A DNA stretch of 64,000 nucleotides from Mariniflexile fucanivorans (GCF_004341235.1 NZ_SLUP01000003.1:1-64000), one strand, 5' to 3'; shown: positions 53,389 to 63,836, counted from the first letter of the stretch. The notes: generated by a model not told the origin, from the letters alone. Program-made: numbers and translations.

Positions 53389-54531
53389 ATGAAGATTTTA
53401 TTGATAGGAGAATACAATTCATGCCATTACACCTTAAAAGAAGGTCTTGAAGCCTTAAACCATGAAGTTTTGGTTGTTGGCATGGGTGATGGTTTTAAAA
53501 AAAGATTGGTTGACTTAAACCTTAAATTGTATTTTAGAACAGGGTTTTCATCTATTATTAAAAAAATTATTTTCAGGGTGTTTCGTATTGACATTGCCTC
53601 TGTTTTAACCCAAATACAATTCAACCGTCATAAAAGTAAATTCAAAAATTTTGATATTGTACAACTCATTAATGAGAATTCCTTTTTAACCGTTTCTAAA
53701 ACAGAAATAGCATTATTATCATTTATTTTCAAACACAACCCAAACGTTTTTTTATTGTCTTGTGGTACAGACTATATAAGTGTTAATTATGCATATTTAA
53801 AAAAATTTAGATATTCTATTTTAACGCCTTATTTTGAAAATAGAGTTTCTAAAAAAGATTTTCAACACATACTAATGCGTATTGAAAAACCTTACAAAAA
53901 TTTACACGATTTTGTTTATCAAAACATAAAAGGCATTATAGCCTCCGATTTAGATTACCACATACCTTTAATTGACAACCCTAAATACTTAGGATTGGTA
54001 CCCAACCCAATTCAAATTAAAAAATTAAAAAAAATCGATTTAGATGTTAGTGGTAAAATTGTAATTTTTCATGGCATTAACCGAGAGAATTATTTTAAAA
54101 AAGGAAATGATATTTTCGATGCTGCATTACATATTATTAAACAAAAACATGGTCATCTCATTAAAATAATTACCGTAGAAAGTTTGCCATATAATGAATA
54201 CATTACAAAATTTGATGAAGCCCATATTTTACTAGATCAAGTATATGCTTACGACCAAGGTTTTAATGCATTGGAAGCTATGGCAAAAGGTAAAGTTGTA
54301 TTTACTGGAGCTGAACAAGAATGGCTAGATTATTATCATTTAAAAGAAGATACCGTGGCCATAAACGCATTGCCAGATGCGCAAAAGATTGCTGAAAAAT
54401 TGGAATGGTTGTTACTAAATCCTGATAAACTTTTGGAAATATCCAATAATGCTCGTGAATTTGTTGAAAAACATCATAATTATATTGATAGCGCAAAACT
54501 ATACCTAGAAAAATGGCAATCTAAAATTTAA
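53389..54531 (+). CDS. Glycosyltransferase, GT-B type
   Basis: 380 aa. Starts MKILLIGEYNSCHYTLKEGL; the C-terminal domain has VIFHGINRENYFKKGNDIFD, AHILLDQVYAYDQGFNALEA and MAKGKVVFTGAEQEW, the usual GT4-like sugar-nucleotide site with acidic residue before an ALEAMA helix. Single plus-strand gene inside a minus-strand region, with its own promoter box. Confidence 0.82.
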   Translation: MKILLIGEYNSCHYTLKEGLEALNHEVLVVGMGDGFKKRLVDLNLKLYFRTGFSSIIKKIIFRVFRIDIASVLTQIQFNRHKSKFKNFDIVQLINENSFLTVSKTEIALLSFIFKHNPNVFLLSCGTDYISVNYAYLKKFRYSILTPYFENRVSKKDFQHILMRIEKPYKNLHDFVYQNIKGIIASDLDYHIPLIDNPKYLGLVPNPIQIKKLKKIDLDVSGKIVIFHGINRENYFKKGNDIFDAALHIIKQKHGHLIKIITVESLPYNEYITKFDEAHILLDQVYAYDQGFNALEAMAKGKVVFTGAEQEWLDYYHLKEDTVAINALPDAQKIAEKLEWLLLNPDKLLEISNNAREFVEKHHNYIDSAKLYLEKWQSKI

Positions 54532-54605
54532 GTTTTCAAATTTGGAAACCTTAATTCTAAAACTAACTGTTTTATATTCCATTTCAAATTAAACTAGGAT
54601 AATAC

Positions 54606-55904
54606 CTATTCATAATCAATGTTACTTTTTTGCATTTTAAAATAGTTCCAAACTGCAAATAGTACAATAAAAAAGTAAATGATGTTTCTGTATAAATGTG
54701 CCATCACAACACCTTCGGCACCATAAATAACTACCAAATATTTTGCTAAAATGTAAAACAACCCTAATGACATTAATTCGGTAATTATAAAGATTTTCAC
54801 CATTTTTTTCGCTAAAAACTGATGCGAAACCACCAATGCAGCCAACCTAATAAAATCGCCTATTAATTGCCACTTAAATAATGGTTCTAAACCTAAAAAA
54901 TTAGGATACACAATTTCAATAACAAGTTTTCTAAAAATATAAACCAACAACATTCCCAATCCAAAAAGAGGTAAAATGGTTTTGTATATGTTTAGTACTT
55001 CTTTTTTAAATACATGACCTTCATAAATTCGAGCAAATTTAGGAATTACGTACAATGTAAATAATCCAGAGGAAAAAACCATATAGTTTTTTGAAATAAA
55101 AGTCATTGCGGTCCAATATCCAGCTTCATTGGTACTTATTTTATTAGATATGGTTGTTCTAATATCAAGCTCTATATAATTTAATAATATCGAAGATACG
55201 AACGACATTAAGGTAAATCCTAATAATTCTTTGGCGAATGGAATTTCAACTTTTATATTTTTAAAATTGATATGCTTCTTAATAATACTACCAAATATGT
55301 ATAAAATAACAAATAGCTGCAGAATGGGTGTTATAATGATGGAAAACAAAACACCTTCTAATTGATAATTATAGAGAAAAACCAATAATAGTACGGCCGA
55401 TAGTAAATAACTAACCAACTCTATTTTAGCATATTTTTTATAATCGGACAATCCGTTTATGAGTCCACTAAAAATGATATTTATCGCTATAACAGGTGGT
55501 AAAAAAGCTAAAATTTTTATTAATTCCAGAAAATCTAAATTGCCAAACAATGATTGGGTAATCCAAGAAGCGTTGAAGAAAAGAATTGTTGCCGATAAAA
55601 AAGAGCCTATAAAGCCAAAAACAAATACTGTATTAAAGAACTTATTAAGTATTGCCTTTTTTTCGCTATGTTCTGAAACATATTTTACGACACCATTAAA
55701 AGTGCCAAATGAAGCGGTACTAGTTATAATCTGCATTAAATTTCTAATCTGCCCAATTTTCGCAATACCAACTTCTCCAAAAGTAACTGCCAATATCCGT
55801 TGGATAACCAATGAGATTACAAGCCTAATAGCAATAACCACAGCATTTAAAGAGGTAATCTTTAAAACAAGGTTGCCTTTAAAAATGCTTTTAAAATTTT
55901 TCAC
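54606..55904 (-). CDS. Wzx-like polysaccharide flippase
   Basis: 432 aa from GTG 55904 (no ATG near the start). About 12 transmembrane helices of the MATE/MVF polysaccharide-transporter fold. Start KNFKSIFKGNLVLKITSLNAVV and the segment IGQIRNLMQIITSTASFGTFNGVVKYVSE (split here) are shared with the second flippase at 62348. It moves undecaprenyl-linked oligosaccharide across the inner membrane. It lies 20 nt after the aminotransferase start region in operon order. Confidence 0.88.
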   Translation of the reverse strand: MKNFKSIFKGNLVLKITSLNAVVIAIRLVISLVIQRILAVTFGEVGIAKIGQIRNLMQIITSTASFGTFNGVVKYVSEHSEKKAILNKFFNTVFVFGFIGSFLSATILFFNASWITQSLFGNLDFLELIKILAFLPPVIAINIIFSGLINGLSDYKKYAKIELVSYLLSAVLLLVFLYNYQLEGVLFSIIITPILQLFVILYIFGSIIKKHINFKNIKVEIPFAKELLGFTLMSFVSSILLNYIELDIRTTISNKISTNEAGYWTAMTFISKNYMVFSSGLFTLYVIPKFARIYEGHVFKKEVLNIYKTILPLFGLGMLLVYIFRKLVIEIVYPNFLGLEPLFKWQLIGDFIRLAALVVSHQFLAKKMVKIFIITELMSLGLFYILAKYLVVIYGAEGVVMAHLYRNIIYFFIVLFAVWNYFKMQKSNIDYE

Positions 55905-55924
55905 AAAATAGTATTAATTTGAAT

Positions 55925-57028
55925 TTATGAATAATTGTTGATTGTTTTTATAACTGTTTCAACCTCATTTAATGACATAACTGGGCTTATTGGAATACTT
56001 ACAATTTGATCATGTATCTTTTCCGTTATAGGCAAAAGCGTTGTTTTTAAATGTGAAAATGCACGCTGTTTGTATGGTGGAACCGGATAATGAATTAAGG
56101 TTTCAATATTATTTTCATAAAGAAAATCCACAAAACTTTGCCTGTTTTCTACCAGAAGCACAAACGCATAAAACACATGATTATCCGATTGATTATAAAC
56201 AGGAAGCTTTACATTTTTATTAGTTATTCCTGATAAATAACGATTTGCTATGTCTCGCCGTTTGTTATTATCAGCGTCTAAAGACCTCAATTTTACATTT
56301 AAGAAAGCAGCTTGAATTTCATCGAGCCTATTGTTATTACCTACAAAATCATAAACATATTTAGAGGAAGCGCCGTAATTACGTAGCTTAACAATGGTAT
56401 TGTTTAAAAGTTCAATATTGGTTGTAATTGCACCTGCATCACCTAATGCCCCTAAATTTTTGCTGGGATAAAAGCTAAATGCTGCGACATCTGAAAGGTT
56501 TCCTGCTTTGATACCTTGTTGATTTCTTGCTCCATGAGCTTGAGCAGCATCTTCAATAAGTAATAAATTGTTTTTTTTGGCAACGCTGTTTATGGACTCC
56601 ATTTCTGCAAGCATTCCATACAAATGCACCACTAAAATGGCTTTTGTTTTAGTTGTTATATGTTTTTCAATTTCTAAAACAGACAGTGTATAGGTATGAA
56701 TATCCGGTTCTACCAAAACAGGTTTTAAACCCGTTTTTTCTATTGCCATAATGGTAGCAATAAAGGTGTTTGCTGGCACTATAACTTCATCATTTTTTTT
56801 TAAAATACCTAACTCTAAATATGCCTGGAAAATCAAGATGAGCGCGTCCAATCCATTACTAACACCTATACAATAGTTTGTACCACAATAATTAGCAAAG
56901 TTTTTTTCAAAAGCAGCTACTTCATTTCCTAGAATGTAATGTCCTGAATTTAAAAATTCTTTAAATTTCTGCTGAAACTCCAATTCAAAACGTGCGTTAA
57001 TTTTATGTAAGTCCAAAAACTGTATCAT
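55925..57028 (-). CDS. DegT/DnrJ/EryC1/StrS sugar aminotransferase (FdtB-like)
   Basis: 367-aa PLP enzyme. Motifs: [58 protein letters not shown] and the PLP-lysine in [21 protein letters not shown]-terminal substrate-side [12 protein letters not shown]. With the FdtA-like isomerase in the same cluster it probably makes dTDP-3-amino-3,6-dideoxyhexose. The gene overlaps the GNAT-like gene by four bases. Confidence 0.93.
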   Translation of the reverse strand: MIQFLDLHKINARFELEFQQKFKEFLNSGHYILGNEVAAFEKNFANYCGTNYCIGVSNGLDALILIFQAYLELGILKKNDEVIVPANTFIATIMAIEKTGLKPVLVEPDIHTYTLSVLEIEKHITTKTKAILVVHLYGMLAEMESINSVAKKNNLLLIEDAAQAHGARNQQGIKAGNLSDVAAFSFYPSKNLGALGDAGAITTNIELLNNTIVKLRNYGASSKYVYDFVGNNNRLDEIQAAFLNVKLRSLDADNNKRRDIANRYLSGITNKNVKLPVYNQSDNHVFYAFVLLVENRQSFVDFLYENNIETLIHYPVPPYKQRAFSHLKTTLLPITEKIHDQIVSIPISPVMSLNEVETVIKTINNYS

Positions 57029-58002
57029 AGAAAAATATCGTTTAAAATTGCATAACTTTTTGTTTCAATTTTATAGAAGTCTTGAATGATTGTTCTTGCT
57101 CCAAAACCTTCTTTCCAAAACTGTAATCCTTTATTTATTTGCGACCCATTATTTTCATTAGAAGTTCCAAAATCAAAATATTTTTTTTCTTTAAATACGT
57201 CGTTTATTAAATAAAAATGCAAAAAATCTAAGCTCCCTAATGAATTTTTATTTTCATCACCAGATATATATTGAGAATGTGCCACGTATTTTGATTCAAA
57301 AACAGTAGTGCCTGCAACAATTTTATCACCACGATAAACATTAAATTGCCTGACATTATTTGGGAAACGACTTTTTAACCACGTTATTTCTTCAAGGGTA
57401 TGTACTGGAGAGGCGTTATGTTTTTTCTTAAGATTTTTAATTAAAATGGCGTTCCAAAATAATTCAAAAGAATCTTCTTCTTTAACAATCAAACCATTCT
57501 TTTTCCCTCTTTTAAATCCTTCTAATCGGTTGTTAGAAATTTTCAGCTTTTCATATAAATTAATTACAGATAAAGTATCTCTTCTTATTAATTCTGTCTT
57601 GAGAATAAACATTAGATACCATATTTCATCATTAGGTAAGATCGTATAAATAGAAGGTATTTGTTTTAAAATCAAACTTTTGACAGCATTGGCTTCTAAA
57701 TATTTGAGCAGGTTGTTAAAAACTTGAACTACAATTTCAAACTTCACTTCTTTTGCTAATACCAAACCGCCATAAGTCAGCCCTTGATGCGAATAAACCG
57801 TATCTTCTTTTTTATTAGCAGGTAAAACCGCTACTATTTTGTCCCTTTTATAAACTAACAATGAAAAATCTTCAAACCTCTCAGAATGATATTCCATAAA
57901 ATCTCTATGAAATAAAAATGTAGCATTCTTAGATTTCTCAATAAAGCTGTTCCATTGCTTTAATTGGCTAATATCGTATCTTTTTATAGTATAAATGATC
58001 GT
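57025..58002 (-). CDS. GNAT/FemAB-like acyltransferase with apparent ACG start
   Basis: The ATG-initiated frame (57897) is 290 aa, but coding sequence clearly continues upstream: [20 protein letters not shown] and [18 protein letters not shown] lie in frame, and the segment [20 protein letters not shown] is the usual N-terminal signature of this family. An in-frame TAA is three codons beyond. No ATG, GTG or TTG exists in the 35 added codons; the position where ATG is expected reads ACG (58002-58000). The protein would be 325 aa. The C-terminal half is GNAT/FemAB-like ([50 protein letters not shown]). Its neighbours suggest it acylates an amino sugar. Confidence 0.75.
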   Translation of the reverse strand, partial: TIIYTIKRYDISQLKQWNSFIEKSKNATFLFHRDFMEYHSERFEDFSLLVYKRDKIVAVLPANKKEDTVYSHQGLTYGGLVLAKEVKFEIVVQVFNNLLKYLEANAVKSLILKQIPSIYTILPNDEIWYLMFILKTELIRRDTLSVINLYEKLKISNNRLEGFKRGKKNGLIVKEEDSFELFWNAILIKNLKKKHNASPVHTLEEITWLKSRFPNNVRQFNVYRGDKIVAGTTVFESKYVAHSQYISGDENKNSLGSLDFLHFYLINDVFKEKKYFDFGTSNENNGSQINKGLQFWKEGFGARTIIQDFYKIETKSYAILNDIFL

Positions 58003-58015
58003 GAAAATTTATAAT

Positions 58016-58963
58016 TTAAATATTATCTTTTAAGTCTTGAATATTGCTTTTATCTATTATATACAAAGGTCTGTTGTTAGTGTTTTTGTTTATTCTGCTA
58101 ATATATTCTCCAATAATACCAACAGAAAGTAACTGAATTCCTCCAATAAACAGGGAACTAATAATTAAGGAAGTCCAACCTGTAATCGTTTCTTTTAACA
58201 CAAAGTGAGCAAAAATAGCATATAAAATTACTATAAAAGATAAAAAAGAAATAGCAAGCCCTAATCTACTAACAAAAACTAAAGGGATATCTGAAAATCC
58301 AGTAATGCCATCCATGGCCAATTTAAACATCTTTCCATAAGAATATCCAGATTTACCATTTTTTCGATTATCTCTGTTAAACAATACATGCGTTTGCTTA
58401 AATCCCAACCAAGCAACTTGCCCGCGTAAAAACTTGCTCTGCTCTGGCATGTTATTTAACACTTTTACAACTTTCTTATCTATAAGTCTGAAATCACCTG
58501 TATCTAACGGCATTTCGAAGGAAATTAATCTTTTTAAAATACGGTAAAAAAGCTTTGATGTTGCTCTTTTAAGTAATGTTTCACCTTCTCTTATTTCTCG
58601 TTTAGCATATATTACGTTAAATCCTTCTTTGTATTTCCCGTATAATTCAGGAATTAATTCTGGTGGATCTTGTAAATCCGCATCAATAATTACGACACTA
58701 TTTCCGGTGCAAAACTTCAATCCTGCTGTTACAGCTATTTGATGACCAAAATTTCTACTAAAATTTATATAAAATACGTTATCATCCTGATTAGAAAGTT
58801 TAATAAGCTCTAACAACGAGTTATCGTTACTTCCGTCATTAACAAAAATAAATTCATAATTGGAGGTAATACTTGTAACCGATGTTAATAAACGGTTATA
58901 AAGTTCAAAAATATTATCTTGTTCATTATAAACTGGAACAATTACAGAAATTTCTTTTTCCAT
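58016..58963 (-). CDS. Family 2 glycosyltransferase with C-terminal membrane anchor (DPM1/ArnC type)
   Basis: 315 aa. ISVIVPVYNEQDNIFELYNR start, FIFVNDGSNDNS, and DADLQDPPELIPELYGKYKE, the polyprenyl-phosphate glycosyltransferase signature. RATSKLFYRILKRL follows, and two transmembrane helices (about 230-255 and 265-290) end with RPLYII. Such enzymes transfer a sugar to undecaprenyl phosphate. The ACG codon of the next gene is 13 nt after its stop. Confidence 0.92.
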   Translation of the reverse strand: MEKEISVIVPVYNEQDNIFELYNRLLTSVTSITSNYEFIFVNDGSNDNSLLELIKLSNQDDNVFYINFSRNFGHQIAVTAGLKFCTGNSVVIIDADLQDPPELIPELYGKYKEGFNVIYAKREIREGETLLKRATSKLFYRILKRLISFEMPLDTGDFRLIDKKVVKVLNNMPEQSKFLRGQVAWLGFKQTHVLFNRDNRKNGKSGYSYGKMFKLAMDGITGFSDIPLVFVSRLGLAISFLSFIVILYAIFAHFVLKETITGWTSLIISSLFIGGIQLLSVGIIGEYISRINKNTNNRPLYIIDKSNIQDLKDNI

Positions 58964-59024
58964 AAATTACACTTATATAGCTTATTTATTTAAATATAAA
59001 CAATAGCCTAATTTTATTACTTCG

Positions 59025-60785
59025 CTACTTTTTATTAGATTTAAAAATATTAAAATAAGCATTACTCCAGACGATCTCATAGTCATTTCTTAAAATAAAT
59101 GAATTCATCAATTTAACTCTTTCACTATCAAATCCATTATTATATCTAATATCATCTTTTATTTTATCATTTAAATAATACTCGGTAGGTTCTGAAAAAT
59201 AGAATATTGTTTCAAACTTTTGTTGCACTATAACTGGCAAAACATCTATTTCAGTTTCTGCTCTTTCCATGTTTTTTTTAAAAGAATAACTATCATATAT
59301 CCATATCCAAGGGTTATACATATATGGTTTTGTTTCTGTTAAAAAATGAATCATTGGAATTTTATCATAAGTAAGTAAATAATCATTTGGCTTTACATAT
59401 TTCTTTAAATTATGTAATAAATCATTTATTATAACCGATCGTTCTTTAGTTGTATAGACTCCTTTAGCAAGTTCGCTATCAATCATATATGTTTTATTAA
59501 ATCTACTTCCTTGATCAAAATAAGCCTCTTGAGAAATACTATATATTTTCTGAGTACTATATATTAATAATAAAAATAGTGATAAGAATTTAATCATATT
59601 TTTTGAAACATCTTTGGATATTATTTCATTTTTAAGGCTTATTTTTATTGAGAACTGCTCCAAATGTGAAATAAAGTGAAAAAATAAAGGAATCGCTAGC
59701 CATATACACATATACCCACTGCTCCTAATTCCGCCGCTACTTCCTAATGGTAAAAACAACATCATAAGCAAAGCCAGAAAAGCCAATAACTTAATTTCCT
59801 GTTTAATTTGCTTAGTAAATAAAACGCCCAACGTTCCAATATACCCTATTACGTATATTATAAAAATACCTACACTCTTGAACCAATAAAGTAGCAATAA
59901 AGAAATCAGTATCAAAACAAACCCCTTAATAAAGCGATTGTTTTTAAAAAAATGCAACACACTTAATATGGCGATTGAAAAAATCAGTAATTGACAAAAA
60001 ACGACCACTAGTTTTATATAATTATGTAAATAAGTATAAAAAAGAGACAAAACATTATGAGAACTCCCTTCTGTTTTACCTAGGTTAACTAACCCCAAAA
60101 GGGAGTTCTTCATTATGTGTACTTGGTTTAAACTTAATAACAATATATAAACCGTAATAAACCCAAGTATTATACCAAATATTGGAGCAGTGATAGTTTT
60201 AAAAACCATTTTATTTTGTAAATACCACGCGTAAGGAATTACGAGAATAAAAACAAAAAGGGTAACATTAGGTATTCTGGAAAACACATTTATCCCAAGT
60301 AAAAACCCTGCTATTATTAATAAATTATAATTACTTTTCATTATTCCTTTTAAAAAGAAAGAAATACTCATTACGGCTAGTAAAGCGGTTATATAATTAT
60401 GATAAAAAGTTAAAAATCCAAAATCATTTACAAAAAGAACGATAGTTAATCCTAATAAAGCATAGACCTCATTAATAAATGTTTTCAGTATTTTATAGGA
60501 AACAACAAAAGTAAACGTATTAAAGATGATTGCTAAAAATCTAAGCCACAAAACACCACCATTTTCATAAAGCTTATACCAGGCACCTCCAACAACACCA
60601 GATAGCCAATAAACAAAATTATATTCCACACTTTCTGGAGCATTATAAATCTGTTGGTAAAATGTTAATACAAATCCATCATCACACACATCAAAACCTT
60701 GAAAAGACAAAATAATCTGTAAGATAACAACCATAAAAGTGATAAAATAAAACTCTTTATCCTTAGGCTTCTTAAGATTGAACAT
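59025..60785 (-). CDS. Polytopic GT-C-like membrane protein
   Basis: 586 aa from ATG 60785 (a GTG five codons earlier is possible). About 12-13 hydrophobic helices fill the first 430 residues; the C-terminal 150 residues are soluble (PNDYLLTYDKIPMIHFLTET, ETIFYFSEPTEYYLNDKIKD). The first periplasmic loop has FDVCDDGFVLTFYQQIYNAP, an acidic motif in the position of the catalytic Asp of GT-C glycosyltransferases. Function as a lipid-linked sugar transferase is inferred. It stands beside the DPM1-like enzyme, which would supply a lipid-linked donor. Confidence 0.7.
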   Translation of the reverse strand: MFNLKKPKDKEFYFITFMVVILQIILSFQGFDVCDDGFVLTFYQQIYNAPESVEYNFVYWLSGVVGGAWYKLYENGGVLWLRFLAIIFNTFTFVVSYKILKTFINEVYALLGLTIVLFVNDFGFLTFYHNYITALLAVMSISFFLKGIMKSNYNLLIIAGFLLGINVFSRIPNVTLFVFILVIPYAWYLQNKMVFKTITAPIFGIILGFITVYILLLSLNQVHIMKNSLLGLVNLGKTEGSSHNVLSLFYTYLHNYIKLVVVFCQLLIFSIAILSVLHFFKNNRFIKGFVLILISLLLLYWFKSVGIFIIYVIGYIGTLGVLFTKQIKQEIKLLAFLALLMMLFLPLGSSGGIRSSGYMCIWLAIPLFFHFISHLEQFSIKISLKNEIISKDVSKNMIKFLSLFLLLIYSTQKIYSISQEAYFDQGSRFNKTYMIDSELAKGVYTTKERSVIINDLLHNLKKYVKPNDYLLTYDKIPMIHFLTETKPYMYNPWIWIYDSYSFKKNMERAETEIDVLPVIVQQKFETIFYFSEPTEYYLNDKIKDDIRYNNGFDSERVKLMNSFILRNDYEIVWSNAYFNIFKSNKK

Positions 60786-60943
60786 AGTATTAAAAAACAC
60801 TAATTAGTGCGTATTAAATTGATTAACTAACTTGTTAAATATTTACTGCAATATATAAATATTGTTGGAGGTACTAAAAATAAAATTACTTTAGCAAACT
60901 TAAGTATTTAAAATACAACGATTTTTCGCTAAATTAAAAAAAC

Positions 60944-61560
60944 ATGACTATCTCTTTAGACCCTCGTTCTTTTCTTCGAATACCTTTTATTTATACAAGT
61001 TACAAAAAGTTAGTAGGAGGTTATGGAGCGAGAAAACTTTTTGTTAAAAATATAGTACGAGCAAAGCCTAATCAAAAAATTTTGGATATTGGTTGTGGAC
61101 CAGGAGATATTCTTGATTTTTTACCCGAAGTCAATTATTTTGGCTTTGATTTAGATGAAAATTATATAAAAAAGGCTAAAAGCAAATATCAAGATAAAGG
61201 TAAATTTACTTGTTCGGGAATTACAGATTTCACATTACCAGACCCTGGTACTTTTGATATTGTTATAGCTTCAGGTATTGTTCATCATTTAAATAATCAA
61301 GAAGCTAAAAAGCTATTTAAAACTGCAAAAAAAGCTTTGAAACCTAAAGGACGTTTTATTACTTTAGATGGATGCTTTATTAAAAAACAAAACTTAATTT
61401 CTTACCTATTATTAAAACTTGATAGAGGTTTATTTATTAGAAAAAAAATGAATATGAAACCCTTGCCAATGAATCATTTCAAAATGTAAAATCAACTGTA
61501 GAACACTCCTATTTCCATGTACCATATACTTTATTAATTATGGAATGCTTTAATGATTAA
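60944..61560 (+). pseudogene. Class I SAM-dependent methyltransferase, frameshifted in a run of eight A
   Basis: The open frame gives 181 aa with a clear SAM site ILDIGCGPGD (47-56), FDIVIASGIVHHLNNQEAKK and LKPKGRFITLDGCF. After RKK the reading becomes unrelated and stops at 61489. With one extra A in the run 61441-61448 the frame continues as NEYETLANESFQNVKSTVEH and SYFHVPYTLLIMECFND to TAA 61558-61560, which is the usual end of this family (IPYTHLIMEC-like). The restored protein is 205 aa. Methyltransferases of this type decorate surface glycans. Pseudogene, phase variation or base-calling error are all possible. Confidence 0.85.
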
Positions 61561-61590
61561 TTGATAAACTAAATAGAAGAAAAAAAAAAG

Positions 61591-62340
61591 ATGGAATTAA
61601 ATTTTGAAAAAAGATATCATGAAATTGAAAAAAGTCATTTTTGGTTCAAGGCGAGAAGAAATTATATCATACAGTTAATTAATTTAGCACCGAGAAATTC
61701 AAGTATTCTTGATGTTGGGTGTTCTTCAGGAGTTTTACTAAAAGAGTTAGTCAACAAAGGGTTTGAGCCTGATAACTTATTTGGAATTGATATTAGTCCC
61801 ATAGCTATTAATAATTGCAAAGTAAATGGTATTAAAAATGTAATGGTAGCTGATGCTCAAAACATCGTTTTAAACAAAAAGTTTGATATTATTATCGCCT
61901 CAGACTGTCTTGAGCATATCAAAAATGATAAAGAAGCAATTAAGAATTGGTTTGGCCTTTTAAAACCAAATGGTTTGCTATATGTATTCGTTCCTGCTTT
62001 TAGTTTATTATGGAGCAATCATGACGAATTAAATATGCACTATAGAAGATATACAAAAAAGGAACTAACTAAAAAGCTAAATAGTTATAATATAAAATTA
62101 ATAAAATCTGGTTATTGGAATTTTACCCTCTTTATGCCTGTACTTATAGTTAGATTATTTAGTAAGATTCCAATTTTTAAAACGAAAAATTCAACTGGTA
62201 ATCTGTACAAATTACCATTGCTAAATAGTTTATTTTTTCATTTGTTAAATTTTGAAAATAAAATTTTGAGACACCTTAACATACCATTTGGAATCAGTAC
62301 ATACTGTGTTGTAAAAAAAGTAAAGAAAACACATAACTAA
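61591..62340 (+). CDS. Class I SAM-dependent methyltransferase
   Basis: 249 aa. N-terminal EKRYHEIEKSHFWFKARRNYI, SAM motif SSILDVGCSSGVLLKELVNKGF, FGIDISPIAINNC and FDIIIASDCLEHIKNDKEAIKNW. The C-terminal third is hydrophobic and basic (LFMPVLIVRLFSKIPIF), possibly membrane-associated. It resembles methyltransferases that modify lipid-linked sugars. It follows the frameshifted methyltransferase by 30 nt. Confidence 0.88.
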   Translation: MELNFEKRYHEIEKSHFWFKARRNYIIQLINLAPRNSSILDVGCSSGVLLKELVNKGFEPDNLFGIDISPIAINNCKVNGIKNVMVADAQNIVLNKKFDIIIASDCLEHIKNDKEAIKNWFGLLKPNGLLYVFVPAFSLLWSNHDELNMHYRRYTKKELTKKLNSYNIKLIKSGYWNFTLFMPVLIVRLFSKIPIFKTKNSTGNLYKLPLLNSLFFHLLNFENKILRHLNIPFGISTYCVVKKVKKTHN

Positions 62341-62347
62341 CAAAATA

Positions 62348-63655
62348 CTATTCATCAACCCGACCACTATCAATCCCAAAAAGCGAGCTGCCAAATATGA
62401 GCAATATAATACCATAATACATAATATAACTCACAAAATGCGCTATAACAGCACCCTGTACGTTATCGTACAAATCTATAAAATAAACACTGGTTGTATA
62501 TAAAATAATTACCAAAAAGGCTTCGGTTAAAATATAGTGCCAAAACATTTTTTTTGCCAAAAACTGATAGGCTATAACCATAGATAGTACTTTTACGAAA
62601 TCGCCTAACAATTGCCATAAAAACAAGTCTTCAACAGGTTTAAAATCGTCTGAAAATATAATAGTTACTATATATGGTTTCAATAAATACATAGCCACCA
62701 ACCCTGTAAGCAAAATAGGTATTACAGTTTTATAAAAACCAAACACTTCTTTTCTAAATTCTTTAATGTCATCTATTTCAGAAAATCTAGGTAATATATA
62801 CAAGGCCATTAAAGAGCTTACAAGCATTAAATAATACTTAGATATTCTTGTCATGGCTTCCCAGAAGCCTGCATCTTTATATCCAACATTTTCTATAATA
62901 TAAGAACGAATGGCAAGAGCTACAAGTGGCATAATAACAGCCGAAAAAAGAGCCATTAAAGAATAATTGCCCATTTTTTTAGCAAAACTAAAACTAATGT
63001 TTCGAACCTTAATTAAAGGCGTTAAAGAACGTCTATTAATAATTCCTACCAATGTTATTAAGAATATTAATGACTCTGCAATAACGACCGAAATTAATGC
63101 TCCATTGATTTTATTTTGATAGATTAAAAGCAAAGCGATGGAAACACTTAATATTTGACCAATTATATTAATTATAATCAGGATTTTATACTTAGAAAAA
63201 CCATTCATTATGGAAAAGGCAAACATGTTTAAAGCATAAAAAGGCAATACCATGGCAAAAATCTTAATTACAAATGCATAATTATTGTAATCTGGAAATA
63301 TAATATCATTTATTAATTGGGCATTGAAATAACAAAAAAATGACACTAAAATAGTAGAAGTAAAACCAACGTAATAAATGGTAGATATTGCTTTACTTAG
63401 CTCTACAACATCATCTTTAAAATCTGAAATATATTTTACGGCACCATTATAAAAACCAAGAATGGCAATGGTTTGAAACGAACTCACGAAATTGCGTAAA
63501 TTACCAATTAATGCTAAACCAGTAGGCCCAATAAAAACCGCAATAGCCTTTGAAGTTAATATTCCGGCAATTATTCTGGTTAGTACTGAGGCTGCTTGTA
63601 ACGAAGTAACTTTAATTAAAACGTTAGTGTTTATATAATCTATTAATTTTCTCAA
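62348..63655 (-). CDS. Second Wzx-like polysaccharide flippase
   Basis: 435 aa from TTG 63655; a TAA stands directly before it in frame, so this is the first usable codon for the conserved RKLIDYINTNVLIKVTSLQA start. About 12 transmembrane helices. GNLRNFVSSFQTIAILGFYN, GAVKYISDF and the C-terminal LLGDFVKVLSMVIAYQFLAKKM align well with the flippase at 54606 (IGDFIRLAALVVSHQFLAKKM). Paralogue or independently acquired homologue; convergent with the methyltransferase (7-nt gap). Confidence 0.88.
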   Translation of the reverse strand: MRKLIDYINTNVLIKVTSLQAASVLTRIIAGILTSKAIAVFIGPTGLALIGNLRNFVSSFQTIAILGFYNGAVKYISDFKDDVVELSKAISTIYYVGFTSTILVSFFCYFNAQLINDIIFPDYNNYAFVIKIFAMVLPFYALNMFAFSIMNGFSKYKILIIINIIGQILSVSIALLLIYQNKINGALISVVIAESLIFLITLVGIINRRSLTPLIKVRNISFSFAKKMGNYSLMALFSAVIMPLVALAIRSYIIENVGYKDAGFWEAMTRISKYYLMLVSSLMALYILPRFSEIDDIKEFRKEVFGFYKTVIPILLTGLVAMYLLKPYIVTIIFSDDFKPVEDLFLWQLLGDFVKVLSMVIAYQFLAKKMFWHYILTEAFLVIILYTTSVYFIDLYDNVQGAVIAHFVSYIMYYGIILLIFGSSLFGIDSGRVDE

Positions 63656-63836
63656 TTAATATGAGTATTTACTTGTTATTGATACAAAATAATAAACTGA
63701 ACAAATGACACCTATATAACTGAAATTTGAATAGTTTATTATTTAATATATTTTTTAAGAAACCAAATATACAAAATCATTTTACGTATCAATAGAAATT
63801 CAATTTTAGAAAGTAAGAATCAACCTTCTTTGTCCG
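63656..63836. other. Intergenic stretch without recognised feature
   Basis: AT-rich, no convincing reading frame. No heptad repeat is present here. Confidence 0.4.
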
